Positions 20,763-30,549 of a DNA stretch of 64,000 nucleotides are shown here, one piece after another. Positions within the stretch are counted from its first letter, which is position 1. Every line of letters starts with the position of its first letter. The notes beneath the pieces were generated by a model. That model was given only the letters and a program-made list of their open reading frames with translations. It ran no database searches and was not told the DNA's origin. The DNA lies in contig NZ_RYFG02000107.1 in assembly GCF_003994235.2 (NCBI RefSeq), positions 1-64,000 of the forward strand. Reading direction: 5' to 3'. This DNA is from Candidatus Methylobacter oryzae. Lineage in GTDB: Bacteria; Pseudomonadota; Gammaproteobacteria; Methylococcales; Methylomonadaceae. Both the position numbers and the translations under genes were made by a program.

Positions 20763-22021
20763 TGACTAACTATTCAAGCTATATCTCTCAGGCGAAAGAT
20801 GAAAGGCGAAAGGCGAAAAGATCTCTAGTCTTAAGCCTTTTGCCTTGCGCTTTTTTTGCCGTCACCTTGTTAACGGGGTGCGCGGCCGTCGATACCGTCG
20901 GCGAATCTATTTCCGGAATTAAGGATTACTTTCTCGGCGGCGAAGACAATGCCGATCCGCCCAGTTTGTTGGTCGAGTATGCGCCTGAAGTCAAGCTGGA
21001 AGTCGTCTGGAAAGAATCGGTCGGTGTCGGTGCCGATCAGCAATCCTTAAGACTGGTTCCAGTCATCGGCAGCGGCAAAATCATAGCTGCGGACAGGGAA
21101 GGGTTGGTCCAGGCCAGAAGCCCGACGACCGGCAACTTAGTCTGGGAAACAGAAACCGACGTGCATTTTTCCGGTGGGCCGGGGCTAGGTTCAGGAACCG
21201 TGATTTTGGGCTCCAGCAATGCCGACGTGCTTGCGTTGGATATTGAAACCGGTGCGGTATTGTGGAAAACTGCGGTCTCCAGTGAAGTGCTTTCCGTGCC
21301 GGTTATTGCCAATGGCATTGTTATCGTTCGTACTACCGATGGTGCCGTCGTCGCGCTTGACGAAAAAACCGGCGGCAAGCGTTGGAATTATGAGCGTACG
21401 GTTCCGGCCTTAAGTTTACGCGGAACCGGGTCGCCATTGATCGACGAGGGTAAGGTGATTGGCGGTTACGATAACGGCAAATTAATGGCTTTGCGCTTGA
21501 ATGACGGCAAATATGTATGGGAAACTAGTATTGCGATTCCAAAAGGGCGCTCTGAAATTGAACGCTTGGTTGATTTGGATGTCGATCCTATCGTTATTAA
21601 CGGGGTGATTTATATTGCCAGTTATCAGGGAGGCGTTGCCGCGATTTCCGAATCGGACGGCGATATATTGTGGCGCAATGAAAACATTTCGTCGCATTCC
21701 GGTTTAAGTAACGACTATCGGTATTTATACCTGACAAACTCCGAAAGTCATGTCATGCAGTTAGATCAGCGTAGCGGCGCGGGCCTATGGAGGCAAAAAG
21801 ATTTACATCAAAGAAGATTAACCGCTCCTGCCGTTTATGAAAATTATGCCGTGGTCGGCGATCTTGAAGGTTATGTGCATTGGTTATCCAACACCGACGG
21901 CAGACAAATGGGGCGAGTGCAAATTACCGATGCTGCAATCGACGCCAAGCCTATCGTGGCGGATAACACCGTTTATGTTTATGCAAAAGACGGTACTCTC
22001 GCCGCGATAAAAGTCCAATAA
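20762..22021 (+). CDS. bamB: Outer-membrane assembly lipoprotein BamB
   Basis: Beta-propeller lipoprotein of the BAM complex, which inserts outer-membrane proteins. The lipobox LLTGC places the lipidated Cys at residue 40. PQQ-like repeats follow ('GNLVWETET', 'GAVLWKTAV', 'GGKRWNYER', 'DGDILWRNEN'). The first 25 residues are longer and more charged than usual (KDERRKAKR). That stretch is encoded by an AGGCGAAAGG-type repeat seen elsewhere in the window, and 20762 is the only ATG available. So a repeat appears to have been built into the signal peptide. The start overlaps yfgM (TAATG). Confidence 0.95.
   Translation: MTNYSSYISQAKDERRKAKRSLVLSLLPCAFFAVTLLTGCAAVDTVGESISGIKDYFLGGEDNADPPSLLVEYAPEVKLEVVWKESVGVGADQQSLRLVPVIGSGKIIAADREGLVQARSPTTGNLVWETETDVHFSGGPGLGSGTVILGSSNADVLALDIETGAVLWKTAVSSEVLSVPVIANGIVIVRTTDGAVVALDEKTGGKRWNYERTVPALSLRGTGSPLIDEGKVIGGYDNGKLMALRLNDGKYVWETSIAIPKGRSEIERLVDLDVDPIVINGVIYIASYQGGVAAISESDGDILWRNENISSHSGLSNDYRYLYLTNSESHVMQLDQRSGAGLWRQKDLHQRRLTAPAVYENYAVVGDLEGYVHWLSNTDGRQMGRVQITDAAIDAKPIVADNTVYVYAKDGTLAAIKVQ
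20790..20820 (+). repeat. AGGCGAAAGG-type repeat inside the bamB signal peptide
   Basis: The stretch holds three close copies of GGCGAAA (GGCGAAAGATGAAAGGCGAA, then AGGCGAAAAG). Similar text occurs after bamB (around 22095, GGGCGAAATGCGAAAC) and after der (around 23633, AAAGGCGAAAGGTGG). It encodes the charged n-region of the BamB signal peptide. Confidence 0.6.
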
Positions 22022-22221
22022 AATTAACTGTCAGTAATACTGACCTTATAATAGAACACGGATTTGACGAGGTTAAACGGATAACAGAGACGAAGGGCGA
22101 AATGCGAAACAAACATCTTTCGTTCTTTGCCTTTCTCCTTGTGTCTAATTTCTTTACTATATTCGTGTAAATCTGTTCGGTCCGTGTCATCCGTGTTCTA
22201 TATCTCTAATTCCGAGTCAAT
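22022..22221. other. bamB-der spacer made of repeat-like sequence
   Basis: 200 bp with low-complexity text, including 'GAACACGGATTTGACG' near 22052 and its near inverse 'GTCATCCGTGTTCTA' near 22186, so the spacer is flanked by an imperfect inverted ATAGAACACGGAT motif. A related 'GGGACACGGATGAC' occurs before yfgM at about 20052. No coding sequence is seen. The element may be a small mobile repeat; it could fold as a long stem between two co-directional genes. Confidence 0.5.
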
Positions 22222-23619
22222 ATGTTACCTGTAATAGCCCTAGTCGGGCGGCCCAATGTGGGCAAGTCCACATTATTCAATTATTTAACGCGCAGCCGCG
22301 ATGCTTTGGTTGCGGATTTTTCCGGCCTAACGCGCGACCGGCAATATGGCCGGGTGAGGTTGGGTGAGCGCCCCTGCCTGGTCGTCGATACCGGCGGTAT
22401 AGCCGATGATGCCGAAGGTATTGAGACTTTCGCCAGAAAACAGGTGCAGGTCGCGTTGGAAGAGGCGGATGTCGTTTTCTTCATGGTTGACGCGCGGGAA
22501 GGATTGAGCGCTTCCGACAAGGTTATTGCCGATATCCTGAGAAAACTAAACAAGCCTGTCATATTGGTCACCAATAAGACGGACGGCATTGACGCCACTG
22601 TGGCGACAGCGGATTTCTATTCGCTGGCGTTGGGAGAACCGATGCGGATATCCGCCTCCCATGGCAGAGGAATTCCTGAGCTACTGGAAAAAGTGAATGA
22701 ACTATTGCCGCCGGATAAAGGCGAAGTTGAAGAAGCACCGGGCGGAATCGGAATCGCCGTGGTCGGACGGCCCAACGTAGGCAAATCGACCTTGGTAAAC
22801 CGTTTGTTGGGCGAAGAGCGGGTTATCGTGTTCGACGAGCCGGGCACCACGCGCGACAGTATCTATATCCCATTTGAACGCAATGGCAAAAAGTTTACGC
22901 TGATCGATACAGCCGGCATGCGCAGACGCTCCAGAATTGCCGAAACCATCGAAAAATTCAGCGTTATTAAATCGCTGCAAGCCATTGAGAAAGCCAATGT
23001 CGTTATTTATTTGATCGATGCGCGGGAAGGCGTCACCGATCAGGATGCGCATTTATTAGGCTTGGTATTGGAAGCCGGAAGAGCGTTGATTATCGGCCTG
23101 AACAAATGGGACGGCATCACGCCCGACCAAAAGAACACCATTCATCGGCAACTCGACGTCAAATTGTCTTTTCTTGAGTTTGCCGAAAAACACCCGATTT
23201 CCGCACTGCACGGCAGCGGCGTCGGCAAAATGTTCGATGTCGTACAGCAATTGTATCAATCGGCGATGCTCGACATGTCCACGCCGGTGTTGACCCGAAT
23301 CTTGAAAGAAGCCATCACCGCGCATCAACCGCCGATCGTGAACAGCCGCCGCATCAAGCTGAAATATGCGCATCAGGGCGGCCGGAACCCGCCGATCGTG
23401 GTGGTCCACGGCGTACAAACCGACGCATTGCCCGAGTCGTATAAACGCTACTTGATGAACTATTACCGGGATAAAATGGGGCTGGTCGGAACGCCGATAC
23501 GCTTAGTGTTCAAGTCGCCGGTTAATCCGTTTCATGGACAAAAGAATAAGCTGACTGAATGGCAAGTGAAAAAGAAAGAACGCTTGATGAAGCGGGTGAA
23601 GAGCAAGCAGAGGGATTAG
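22222..23619 (+). CDS. der: Ribosome-assembly GTPase Der (EngA)
   Basis: Essential double GTPase for 50S subunit maturation. The 465-residue protein has two complete G domains, each opening with '[10 protein letters not shown]' (residues about 8 and 183), DxxG motifs 'DTGGIAD' and 'DTAGMRR', N/TKxD motifs 'TNKTDG' and 'LNKWDG', and a C-terminal KH-like domain ending in a basic tail ([11 protein letters not shown]). Order bamB-der is conserved in Gammaproteobacteria. Confidence 0.98.
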   Translation: MLPVIALVGRPNVGKSTLFNYLTRSRDALVADFSGLTRDRQYGRVRLGERPCLVVDTGGIADDAEGIETFARKQVQVALEEADVVFFMVDAREGLSASDKVIADILRKLNKPVILVTNKTDGIDATVATADFYSLALGEPMRISASHGRGIPELLEKVNELLPPDKGEVEEAPGGIGIAVVGRPNVGKSTLVNRLLGEERVIVFDEPGTTRDSIYIPFERNGKKFTLIDTAGMRRRSRIAETIEKFSVIKSLQAIEKANVVIYLIDAREGVTDQDAHLLGLVLEAGRALIIGLNKWDGITPDQKNTIHRQLDVKLSFLEFAEKHPISALHGSGVGKMFDVVQQLYQSAMLDMSTPVLTRILKEAITAHQPPIVNSRRIKLKYAHQGGRNPPIVVVHGVQTDALPESYKRYLMNYYRDKMGLVGTPIRLVFKSPVNPFHGQKNKLTEWQVKKKERLMKRVKSKQRD

Positions 23620-23929
23620 TAAGGGGCAAGGTAAAAGGCGAAAGGTGGAAGTCGCCCCTAACTTGGCTTAAGCCGTATAAAGCCCTCTCGGCAATTGCTC
23701 CTGCATTGCACTACCTCCTGCATCCTTGCAGTCGTCCGGAGGGATGCCTACATGGATGTAGGTAGAGGCGTAGGCCTAAGGCTGCCCAAGCGTAGCGCGA
23801 GGTGGCGTTTCCGGCTGATTACAGTGAGGTTTGCCGGAAACGGCGGTTTTCGCTACCGCTCAAACGGTCTTATTCCGGCCTATTTTTACCGATTAGTCAT
23901 ATTAAATCCACATTACAGGAGTCAATCTC
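23620..23929. other. der-tpx spacer with repeat-like elements
   Basis: 310 bp. It holds another AGGCGAAAGG-type repeat (about 23633-23646), the sequence 'GGATGCCTACATGGATGTAG' (about 23742-23761), which contains the self-complementary CTACATGGATGTAG, and a 10-bp inverted repeat CGTTTCCGGC...GCCGGAAACG (about 23807-23842). No credible gene was found. The tpx ribosome site (GGAG, 8 bases before ATG) is at its right end. Confidence 0.55.
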
Positions 23930-24430
23930 ATGGCAACAATCACATTTCAAGGCAAACCTTTAAACACTTCCGGAGAACTACCCACAGTCGGCAGCGATGC
24001 TCCTCCGTTTTCGCTGACCAGCCGCCAGTTAGTGGATGTGACTTTGGCAACCTACACCGGTAAAAGAAAAGTCCTGAACATCGTGCCCAGCCTGGACACG
24101 CCAACCTGCGCCGCCTCAACGCGCAAATTCAACCAGAAAGCCTCGCATATGGATAATACCGTCGTGCTAGCGGTTTCCGCCGACCTGCCTTTTGCGCAAA
24201 GCCGTTTTTGCGAATCGGAAGATTTGACTCACATCATCCCGCTGTCAACTTTCCGCTCCAGTTTTTCCGACGATTACGGAGTGACCATCACCGACACTTT
24301 CCTGCGCGGTTTGACTGCCCGTGCCGTTGTCATTATCGATGAGCATGACAAAGTAATTTATACGCAATTGGTTGATGAGCTTGTTAATGAGCCGGATTAT
24401 GAGAGTGCGTTGGCTGTGCTACACGATTGA
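23930..24430 (+). CDS. tpx: Thiol peroxidase (atypical 2-Cys peroxiredoxin)
   Basis: Reduces hydrogen and lipid peroxides using thioredoxin. The 166-residue protein has the peroxidatic cysteine C60 in 'SLDTPTCAASTRKFN' and the resolving cysteine C94 in 'SRFCESED', as in E. coli Tpx. 'GSDAPPFSL' is the usual N-terminal strand. GGAG lies 8 bases upstream of the ATG. It stands alone after a repeat-rich spacer. Probably periplasm-free, cytosolic. Confidence 0.96.
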   Translation: MATITFQGKPLNTSGELPTVGSDAPPFSLTSRQLVDVTLATYTGKRKVLNIVPSLDTPTCAASTRKFNQKASHMDNTVVLAVSADLPFAQSRFCESEDLTHIIPLSTFRSSFSDDYGVTITDTFLRGLTARAVVIIDEHDKVIYTQLVDELVNEPDYESALAVLHD

Positions 24431-24511
24431 TCGCTGCTTGTTAGCTTTGGAATGCACCATCTATATTATGTCTGGTGTTTTGGTTACAGCTACAGAAGCG
24501 GAAGATAAAAA

Positions 24512-25810
24512 ATGGCTAAAATTGAAGGCATCAGGATACAGAATTTTCGCGGTTTAAAAAATGTCACTCTCGGAAAGTTGGCGTATGGTTCTGATTCAGA
24601 GCCACTGACCGATATGACCGTTGTTATCGGAAAAAATGGTGTAGGTAAAAGCACCTTATTTGATGTCTTTGGTTTTCTGGCGGATGCACTTAAATTTGGT
24701 GTAGAGGAGGCTTGTGATTTACACGGTCGAGGCGGCTTTCAAAAAATACGTTCTCAAGGAGCTGTTGAACCGATAATGTTCGAAATTTATTATCGGGAGA
24801 ATGAGAATGCCTATCCTATTACCTACATTATAGTTATTAATCTTGATGATTCCGGGCGACCTGTTGTAGAGACAGAATACCTTTTCCAACATCCAAAACA
24901 GCAGATTTATGGACGAGATAATGCTTTCTTGATACTAAGTAATGGACAAGGTACTGTTTGGAAAGGAGAAGGTAAGGAGATTGCGGAAGATGAGGAGGGA
25001 TTTCGTGTATTAAATTTTCTTCTCGAAGATTCAAGTCTTCAGCAAATGTTTAAAAAAATGGCGATGGAGCCGGGAGCAGAAGTAGTAGAGCTTTCCGATA
25101 ATAGAAAACTCGGCATTGCCACGCTAGGCGCACTTAAACAACACCCCAAAATCTCCGCTTTTCGAGAATTTATAGAAGGCTGGTACCTCAGCTATTTCAC
25201 CCCCGACGCAGCGAGAAGTTTCCCCCTGACAGGAGCACTGCAACACCTCAACAGCAAAGGCGACAACCTTGCTAATGTGGTGCAGTACATGGAGCGCGAA
25301 TACAGGGATAAATTTCAAAGCATTTTGGACCGCATTGCGGAAAAAATCCCCGGCATCGACAAGATCGATACCGAAAAGACTTCGGATGGGCGTTTGTTGT
25401 TGCGTTTCAATGACAAAGGTTTTCAAGACCCGTTTTATGCTCAGCAAATGTCTGATGGCACGTTAAAAGTATTCGCTTATTTATTGCTGCTAGAAGATCC
25501 TACACCTCCCCCCTTTATCTGTATCGAAGAACCTGAAAACGGTCTGTACCACAAGCTGCTGGAAGCATTAGCCGCCGAGTTCCGAATTCATGCAACTGGT
25601 CGCAAAGGCGGTACTCAACTTTTTATCACCACGCATCAACCCTATTTTGTCGATGCACTTGAACCGAATGAAGTTTGGATTTTAGATAAAGGCGCAGACG
25701 GCTTTTCGACTATTCGGCGAGCCAGCGATGACGAGCTGGTGAAGAACATGGTCGCCGAAGGTCTGCCTCTAGGTGGACTTTGGTACAGCGATTATCTGGA
25801 TGCAAGGTGA
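24512..25810 (+). CDS. AAA/ABC-type ATPase of a possible defence pair (AAA_21, COG4637-like)
   Basis: The 432-residue protein has 'IEGIRIQNFRGLKNVTLG', Walker A G40-K-N-G-V-G-K-S-T48, a signature-like 'AQQMSDGTLKVFAYLLLL' and Walker B 'FICIEEPENGLY' (about 335), followed by the switch His in 'LFITTHQPYFVDAL'. This is the RecF/SMC-like layout of predicted ATPases that partner TOPRIM proteins in OLD-, PARIS- or Gabija-type defences. It is followed after 4 bp by a TOPRIM/DUF4276-like gene with ribosome site AGGTG formed by its own last codons. Function in defence is inference from pairing. Confidence 0.8.
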   Translation: MAKIEGIRIQNFRGLKNVTLGKLAYGSDSEPLTDMTVVIGKNGVGKSTLFDVFGFLADALKFGVEEACDLHGRGGFQKIRSQGAVEPIMFEIYYRENENAYPITYIIVINLDDSGRPVVETEYLFQHPKQQIYGRDNAFLILSNGQGTVWKGEGKEIAEDEEGFRVLNFLLEDSSLQQMFKKMAMEPGAEVVELSDNRKLGIATLGALKQHPKISAFREFIEGWYLSYFTPDAARSFPLTGALQHLNSKGDNLANVVQYMEREYRDKFQSILDRIAEKIPGIDKIDTEKTSDGRLLLRFNDKGFQDPFYAQQMSDGTLKVFAYLLLLEDPTPPPFICIEEPENGLYHKLLEALAAEFRIHATGRKGGTQLFITTHQPYFVDALEPNEVWILDKGADGFSTIRRASDDELVKNMVAEGLPLGGLWYSDYLDAR

Positions 25811-25814
25811 ATTC

Positions 25815-26461
25815 ATGCATTTCGAAATACTCGTTGAAGACCAGTCAGGAAAAATCGCATTAGATATTCTTATACCCAAAATTATTGGTAAGAACCATAC
25901 ATTCGATGTTAAATCTTACAAGGGAGTCGGACGAATCCCCGAAAAAATGAGTTACAGCGTCGATGCAAGCAAGCGTATCTTATTGGCTAACCTACCAAGA
26001 TTGTTAGCGGGTTACGGAAAATCATGGCAGGGATACCCTGCGGTAGTTATTGTAGTTTGCGATCTTGATGATAAATGCCTGAAAAGCTTTCGGAATGAAC
26101 TCATCAATCTGTTGAATGCCTGTGATCCAGGCCCTGAAACTCGTTTTTGTATTGCTATCGAAGAAGGCGAAGCCTGGCTTCTCGGCGATATTTCTGCAAT
26201 AAAAAAGCTTATCCCAAAGCTAAAGATACTGTGTTGAATACTTATGTCAGCGATTCAGTTTGCGGAACATGGGAGCGACTTGCCGATGCGGTCTACAAAG
26301 GTGGTTCGCAGCATCTTTCAAGTCTGGGATGGCATGTTGTAGGTGCTGAAAAATCGGCATGGGCTGAGAATATTACTCCTCATATGGATTTGGATAATAA
26401 TACATCTCCGAGTTTTAACTATTTCTTGGGAAAGCTTCGAGAACTGGCAGAGATCAGCTAA
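25815..26461 (+). pseudogene. TOPRIM / DUF4276-like partner, split by a -1 shift
   Basis: The first frame (25815-26237, 140 residues) shows TOPRIM-like acids: E8 in 'ILVED', D83-x-D85 in 'VVCDLDD' and the E116/E117/E119 block in 'IAIEEGEAWLLGD'. It then stops early. The -1 frame continues from 26207 to 26461 with a clearly related C-terminal part ('TWERLADAVYKGG', 'WAENITPHMDLDNN', 'SPSFNYF'). Joined, the product is 215 residues. The junction is A_AAA_AAG at 26201-26207. So the gene is either broken by loss of one A, or uses programmed frameshifting, or has a sequencing error in an A6 run. The likely partner is the ATPase upstream. Confidence 0.7.
26201..26207 (+). other. A_AAA_AAG slippery heptamer
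   Basis: In the zero frame the codons are ATA AAA AAG, so the heptamer sits in the exact register needed for simultaneous -1 slippage, the same heptamer used by E. coli dnaX. A slip leads straight into GCT TAT CCC and the conserved C-terminal part of the TOPRIM-like protein. I do not see a Shine-Dalgarno-like stimulator within about 10-14 bases upstream or a strong stem just downstream. Confidence 0.6.
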
Positions 26462-26513
26462 TTAATCTTGTCAGCGAGTGAATGTGGCATTTAACGTTTA
26501 ATTATTATCTGAC

Positions 26514-27182
26514 TCAAACCACCCCCGTTAACCCCTCAATCAACAAACAAGCATAGCGATCTTGATCATAATGATGGTTACTACTGTCGCTGTTAAGCAG
26601 TTCCGCCTTGACGATACCGTTATCACCCAAAGATACATCATCCAACATGACATAACGGATGCCGTTCCGCATACAGAATTCCTGCATGGTCCTGTTAAAG
26701 TCCAGGGTTAGCGCGGTTCTTTCGAATTGCGAAGCCGTTACTTCCCGCCTGGCATTAGCGATGTCGCCCCAGTCGTTGCCGTCCTGAATGGTCGGTAGAG
26801 GGGTGCTGATGCAGATAACCTCGAAACACACGGCTAATTCAGCCAGAAACTTGGAATAACTGGCAATGGCTTTATACAGCATTACGGGAATGGATTCTTG
26901 GTATTTTTGCGCCCGATACCAAATCACAAAGCCGGTATCGACTTCGCCCAACATTACGATAACCTGTTTTGCGGTGGTTTGTTTGACGGTTTCACGGAAG
27001 ATAGGGTATGCCTGGGTTTTTGAATTGGGGTTTTCCAGTCCCGATGCGGTTGCGCCAATGACGGTCTGTACATTGAACAACCGGTCCGGAAATTTTTCTT
27101 TAAACAACGGATGATTGAAAACAGGGGCGTGCGAGTCGCCCAGAACTAATATTTCCCGTATTGATGGAGCCTTGTTCAGCAC
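26514..27182 (-). CDS. SGNH/GDSL-type hydrolase-like protein
   Basis: The 222-residue protein has 'ILVLGDSHAPVFNH' (SGNH block I, nucleophile Ser in GDSH), 'VIVMLGEVDTGF' as a possible block III and a C-terminal 'DSSNHHYDQD' that can supply the catalytic His. No signal peptide, so probably cytoplasmic esterase or acyl-hydrolase, or a non-catalytic relative of polysaccharide-modifying SGNH proteins. GTG start with no clear ribosome site, 8 bp after the HD-GYP gene, so translation is probably coupled. It is the last gene of a five-gene minus-strand operon and converges on the defence-like pair. Confidence 0.7.
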   Translation of the reverse strand: MLNKAPSIREILVLGDSHAPVFNHPLFKEKFPDRLFNVQTVIGATASGLENPNSKTQAYPIFRETVKQTTAKQVIVMLGEVDTGFVIWYRAQKYQESIPVMLYKAIASYSKFLAELAVCFEVICISTPLPTIQDGNDWGDIANARREVTASQFERTALTLDFNRTMQEFCMRNGIRYVMLDDVSLGDNGIVKAELLNSDSSNHHYDQDRYACLLIEGLTGVV

Positions 27183-27190
27183 TGAGATGT

Positions 27191-28177
27191 TTAAAATACA
27201 GATTTGATACGGGTTAGCGTTCCGTCGGCAAATAATGTTTTTAGCTTTTCCACTACCTCAGGATCAAACATCATACCGGCATGCGATTCAATATGCGCCA
27301 TCGCCGTTTCCATCGGCCACGGCTGTTTATAGGGGCGTTGCGTTGTCAGCGCATCGAACACATCGACGATTTTTACAATACGCGCGGACAGTGGAATATC
27401 GTCGCCGCTTAAACCGTGCGGATAACCGCTGCCGTCATAATTTTCATGATGACCCGCTGAAATTTCCCGTGCAGTTTCGTAAAACGGGTTATTGCCTAAA
27501 ATACGTACCCCGCTGAGCGAGTGCTCTTTCATGACATCCCATTCTTCAGGACTCAATTTATCGGGCTTTTTCAAAATCGCATCGGGCGTGGCTAATTTGC
27601 CAATATCGTGCAACATGCTCATTAAGCCCATGTGCGCCGCGGCTTTGCTATCGACGCCCATCGCGATAGCCAATGCTTCGGTGTAATACTGCACACGCTG
27701 TAAGTGGCTGGAGGTATCCTGATCTTTGCCTTCTGCCGCCAAACATAACATCATTACCGCGTCTTTATAGGCGATTTCCAATTGTTCACGCGCGGTATCC
27801 AGGTTTCGTTTTAAAACCAACGCTTCCAACGCCCGCACCACCGTTAAATTCAGTTCGGCCGGGTCCCAAGGCTTGGTCACGTATTTATAAATATGCGCTT
27901 CGTTGACGCAGGTCAGCAGCGATTCAACATCGGCATAACCGGTCAGTAAGATACGGATCGCATCGGGCTGGACTTGCAAGGCATGGCCGAGAACTTGGTC
28001 GCCGCTGATGTTGGGCATGCGTTGATCGCAAATAACCAAATCGACCGGCTGTTCGTTTAAAAACGCAATTCCGGCCTCGCCGCCATTGGCCGATAAGGTT
28101 TTATAGCCTTTGCGAAAACTGCGCGTTAACGTCGCCAATACATCGGGATCATCATCAATCAATAACAACGTATGCAT
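27191..28177 (-). CDS. RpfG-type response regulator with HD-GYP domain
   Basis: Receiver domain with acidic pocket (D8-D10), acceptor D51 ('LVICDQRMPN') and Lys in 'YVTKPW', joined to an HD-GYP domain: 'MLHDIGKLATP', 'GHHENYDGSGYPHG' with intact GYP, and 'IVDVFDALTTQRPYK'. Such proteins hydrolyse cyclic-di-GMP in response to phosphorylation. 328 residues. The start is 2 bp after the histidine-kinase stop, so the two are one two-component system. Opposes the cyclase activity of the GGDEF-EAL gene at 6-9 kb in principle. Confidence 0.92.
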   Translation of the reverse strand: MHTLLLIDDDPDVLATLTRSFRKGYKTLSANGGEAGIAFLNEQPVDLVICDQRMPNISGDQVLGHALQVQPDAIRILLTGYADVESLLTCVNEAHIYKYVTKPWDPAELNLTVVRALEALVLKRNLDTAREQLEIAYKDAVMMLCLAAEGKDQDTSSHLQRVQYYTEALAIAMGVDSKAAAHMGLMSMLHDIGKLATPDAILKKPDKLSPEEWDVMKEHSLSGVRILGNNPFYETAREISAGHHENYDGSGYPHGLSGDDIPLSARIVKIVDVFDALTTQRPYKQPWPMETAMAHIESHAGMMFDPEVVEKLKTLFADGTLTRIKSVF

Positions 28178-28179
28178 TT

Positions 28180-30108
28180 CTAAGCATCCTTAATCAAGCG
28201 AAGTGGAATAGCGATGATAAAGCGCGTACCGCGATTTAATTCGGATTCAACCGTCAGTGTGCCTTGGTGTTTTTCAATAATGCCGTAAGAAATCGATAAG
28301 CCGAGACCGGTGCCTTCGCCGACCTCTTTAGTCGTAAAAAACGGATCGAAGATTTTCTTTTTGATTTCTTCAGGCATGCCGGTGCCGGTGTCGGCGATGC
28401 TGATGATGGCCTGATCGTTGATCCTAGCCGTAGTGATGAAAATGCTGCCTTTATCGGGAATGGCTTGAATCGCATTGGCCAAAATGTTCATGAAGACTTG
28501 GTTCAATTCGCCGGCATAGCATTCGACCATTTCATTGAGCGCATAATCGGTCTCGACATTAATGCGGTCTTTATAATTATGATGCAGCATTTGCAAGGTC
28601 GAATCCAGGCCTTCCTCGATCCGTACCGTTTTCACTTCACCTTGATCGAGACGGGAGAAATTACGTAAAGCCAGGACAATGTTGCGAATGCGATTTGCCG
28701 CCTGCTTTTGGCTGCTCAGCAGTTTTTCCAAGTCTTCGGTGACAAACGTGTAGTCAATTTGTTCCATGTGCGCGTTCAATTTTTGCGCTCCGGCTTCATC
28801 GGCGCAGCTTTGCGCAAACGCTACGGTGCTTTTAATATCGTCGATGTATTCTTCCAACGGCGGCAGGTTGGCGTAAATGGCGCCAATGGGGTTGTTGATC
28901 TCATGGGCGATGCCGGCAACCAATTGTCCTAACGACGCCATTTTTTCGGATTGGACCAGTTGGGTTTGCGCGGATTGTAGCTTTATCAGCGTGTCCTGCA
29001 ATTGCGCGGTGCGGTCGGCAACTTGGCGTTCCAAGTTGAGGTTTAGGTTCTCCAATTCTTTTTCCACGACCAGGAATTTATTAAACAACTCGCCCAAGCG
29101 CGTCGTCATGCGGTTAAACGCATCGCCTAAATCCGCGACTTCGTCATGACCTGAAACCGGCACTTTGATCGACAAATCATCGGAATCCTCAATCGTGCGG
29201 ATAGTGGCGGTCAGTTTCTTAATCGGCGTCACCAACAGCCTGCTGAGCACGCCGACCAGTATCAGCATCGGTACGCCGACACAGGCGGCGGCAAGCAACA
29301 AATTTTGGGTTAATTCAAGCAGCGGTTGATGGGCGAGCTTTTCGGGCATGAACGCGGCAATTTGAAAGCTGAAATCGCCGACCGATACCGATTTTGAAAT
29401 CGAACCCAAATAGCGAATATCGTCAAAAACCCACGAAGGGTGTTCCGGAAAATTGTCGTTTATCTCGATTGTTTGGATACCGTTGGCCGTAAAAAGGTCG
29501 GCGCTGCCCTGATTGCCTTCATGGGCTTTATGCAGCGCAAAACTGCTCTCATTCGGCGCAAGCAGCCGGCTAATATCATCCCAAGGATGAGTCATGACTA
29601 AATAGCCCTGCGTTTTTAATTGCGGCGGTTTTAATTCAGTGACATGAGCAATGACGCTGCCGTTAATAAAAGGCACCTCATGTTTAAAGATCAGTGAGTA
29701 GTCTTGTTGCGTTTGCCAGGCTGCCGGTAATTGGGTTTTTAATACATTCTGCTGCGTGGAAGCGATCAGTACGCCCGCCGCATTGAACACATATAAATCG
29801 CCCGGCAACTGATAATAGTGTTTCAAATTGACCAGCTCGGTATTGATGCGCTTGTCCAAATCATCGACCACCACGTCCAGCATCACCGACGAGGCGCGCC
29901 AGGACAGTAGGTTAGTGCGCTCGAACAGCAATGCATTGCTGATCTCGGCAGCTTTATGATCGGCAATGCCGGTCAGGTTGCGTTCAATCTGTTGATTGAT
30001 TTTTTCGCCGAATTGATAAAACACCACAGCGCTCAGCGTCGTGGTTACTAACAGCACGATAAAACTGAAAAACAGCGTTAAACGGACGGAAAGAGAAAAG
30101 CGTGGCAT
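28180..30108 (-). CDS. Membrane sensor histidine kinase with HAMP domain
   Basis: The 642-residue kinase has a first helix at about 8-28, a periplasmic sensor of about 240 residues, a second helix at about 267-290, HAMP ('[20 protein letters not shown]'), a coiled coil, HisKA-like region with '[20 protein letters not shown]' and HATPase with '[11 protein letters not shown]', '[10 protein letters not shown]' and '[12 protein letters not shown]'. It is next to the HD-GYP regulator (2 bp) and 15 bp after a phosphate-binding-like periplasmic gene, so its sensor may read that protein or its ligand. Sensor ligand unknown. Confidence 0.92.
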   Translation of the reverse strand: MPRFSLSVRLTLFFSFIVLLVTTTLSAVVFYQFGEKINQQIERNLTGIADHKAAEISNALLFERTNLLSWRASSVMLDVVVDDLDKRINTELVNLKHYYQLPGDLYVFNAAGVLIASTQQNVLKTQLPAAWQTQQDYSLIFKHEVPFINGSVIAHVTELKPPQLKTQGYLVMTHPWDDISRLLAPNESSFALHKAHEGNQGSADLFTANGIQTIEINDNFPEHPSWVFDDIRYLGSISKSVSVGDFSFQIAAFMPEKLAHQPLLELTQNLLLAAACVGVPMLILVGVLSRLLVTPIKKLTATIRTIEDSDDLSIKVPVSGHDEVADLGDAFNRMTTRLGELFNKFLVVEKELENLNLNLERQVADRTAQLQDTLIKLQSAQTQLVQSEKMASLGQLVAGIAHEINNPIGAIYANLPPLEEYIDDIKSTVAFAQSCADEAGAQKLNAHMEQIDYTFVTEDLEKLLSSQKQAANRIRNIVLALRNFSRLDQGEVKTVRIEEGLDSTLQMLHHNYKDRINVETDYALNEMVECYAGELNQVFMNILANAIQAIPDKGSIFITTARINDQAIISIADTGTGMPEEIKKKIFDPFFTTKEVGEGTGLGLSISYGIIEKHQGTLTVESELNRGTRFIIAIPLRLIKDA

Positions 30109-30123
30109 AAAATGATCCGTCGT

Positions 30124-30549
30124 TTATTTATTTGAAAATTGTTGCAGGATTTTAATTTGTGAACTTTGCGGTTTTGTTTCTACGTAACCGATCGCGCCTT
30201 TGATTCGTTCCACAAACAAAACAACGGCTTGCTCGGAATTTTGAGTGACCGGCGGGGTTTCTCCTTTAAACAGCATTTTGTCCCAATAACTGCCTAATTT
30301 TTCCGGCGTGCTGTCAAAGATTTCAGCCGTAAAACGGTTACGGGCATCGGCTTGTGCGGGTAAATTAATCGGCATGATGTCATCGCCGTTTTCCCAATGT
30401 TTCTTCTTAAGCAAATAAATCGCCGCAATATCGTCCTTAGCCAGCTGTGCGATAGGCAAGCTCTTATTGGCAATAATATATAAATCGGCCGATGCGCTTG
30501 AAAACGGCATCAATGCGAAAGTCAGTGTTAAAACAAGTAATCGTTTCAT
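30124..30549 (-). CDS. Small periplasmic PstS-like substrate-binding protein
   Basis: About 141 residues from the ATG at 30549: signal peptide 'MKRLLVLTLTFALMPFSSASA', then 'LYIIANKSLPIAQLAKDDIAAIYLLKKKHWENGDDIMP', the pattern of short phosphate ABC substrate-binding-like proteins. 'GAIGYVE' is typical of the PstS family. No ABC permease or ATPase is nearby, so it is more likely a sensor ligand-binding partner for the kinase downstream than a transporter part. The start overlaps the barrel-protein stop (TGATG). A longer reading to 30621 is rejected because it hides the signal peptide. Confidence 0.75.
   Translation of the reverse strand: MKRLLVLTLTFALMPFSSASADLYIIANKSLPIAQLAKDDIAAIYLLKKKHWENGDDIMPINLPAQADARNRFTAEIFDSTPEKLGSYWDKMLFKGETPPVTQNSEQAVVLFVERIKGAIGYVETKPQSSQIKILQQFSNK

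Noticed and set aside
23559-24063. Readings in the der-tpx spacer
   Set aside because: Arg- and Cys-rich text from repeat DNA that overlaps der or tpx in wrong frames.
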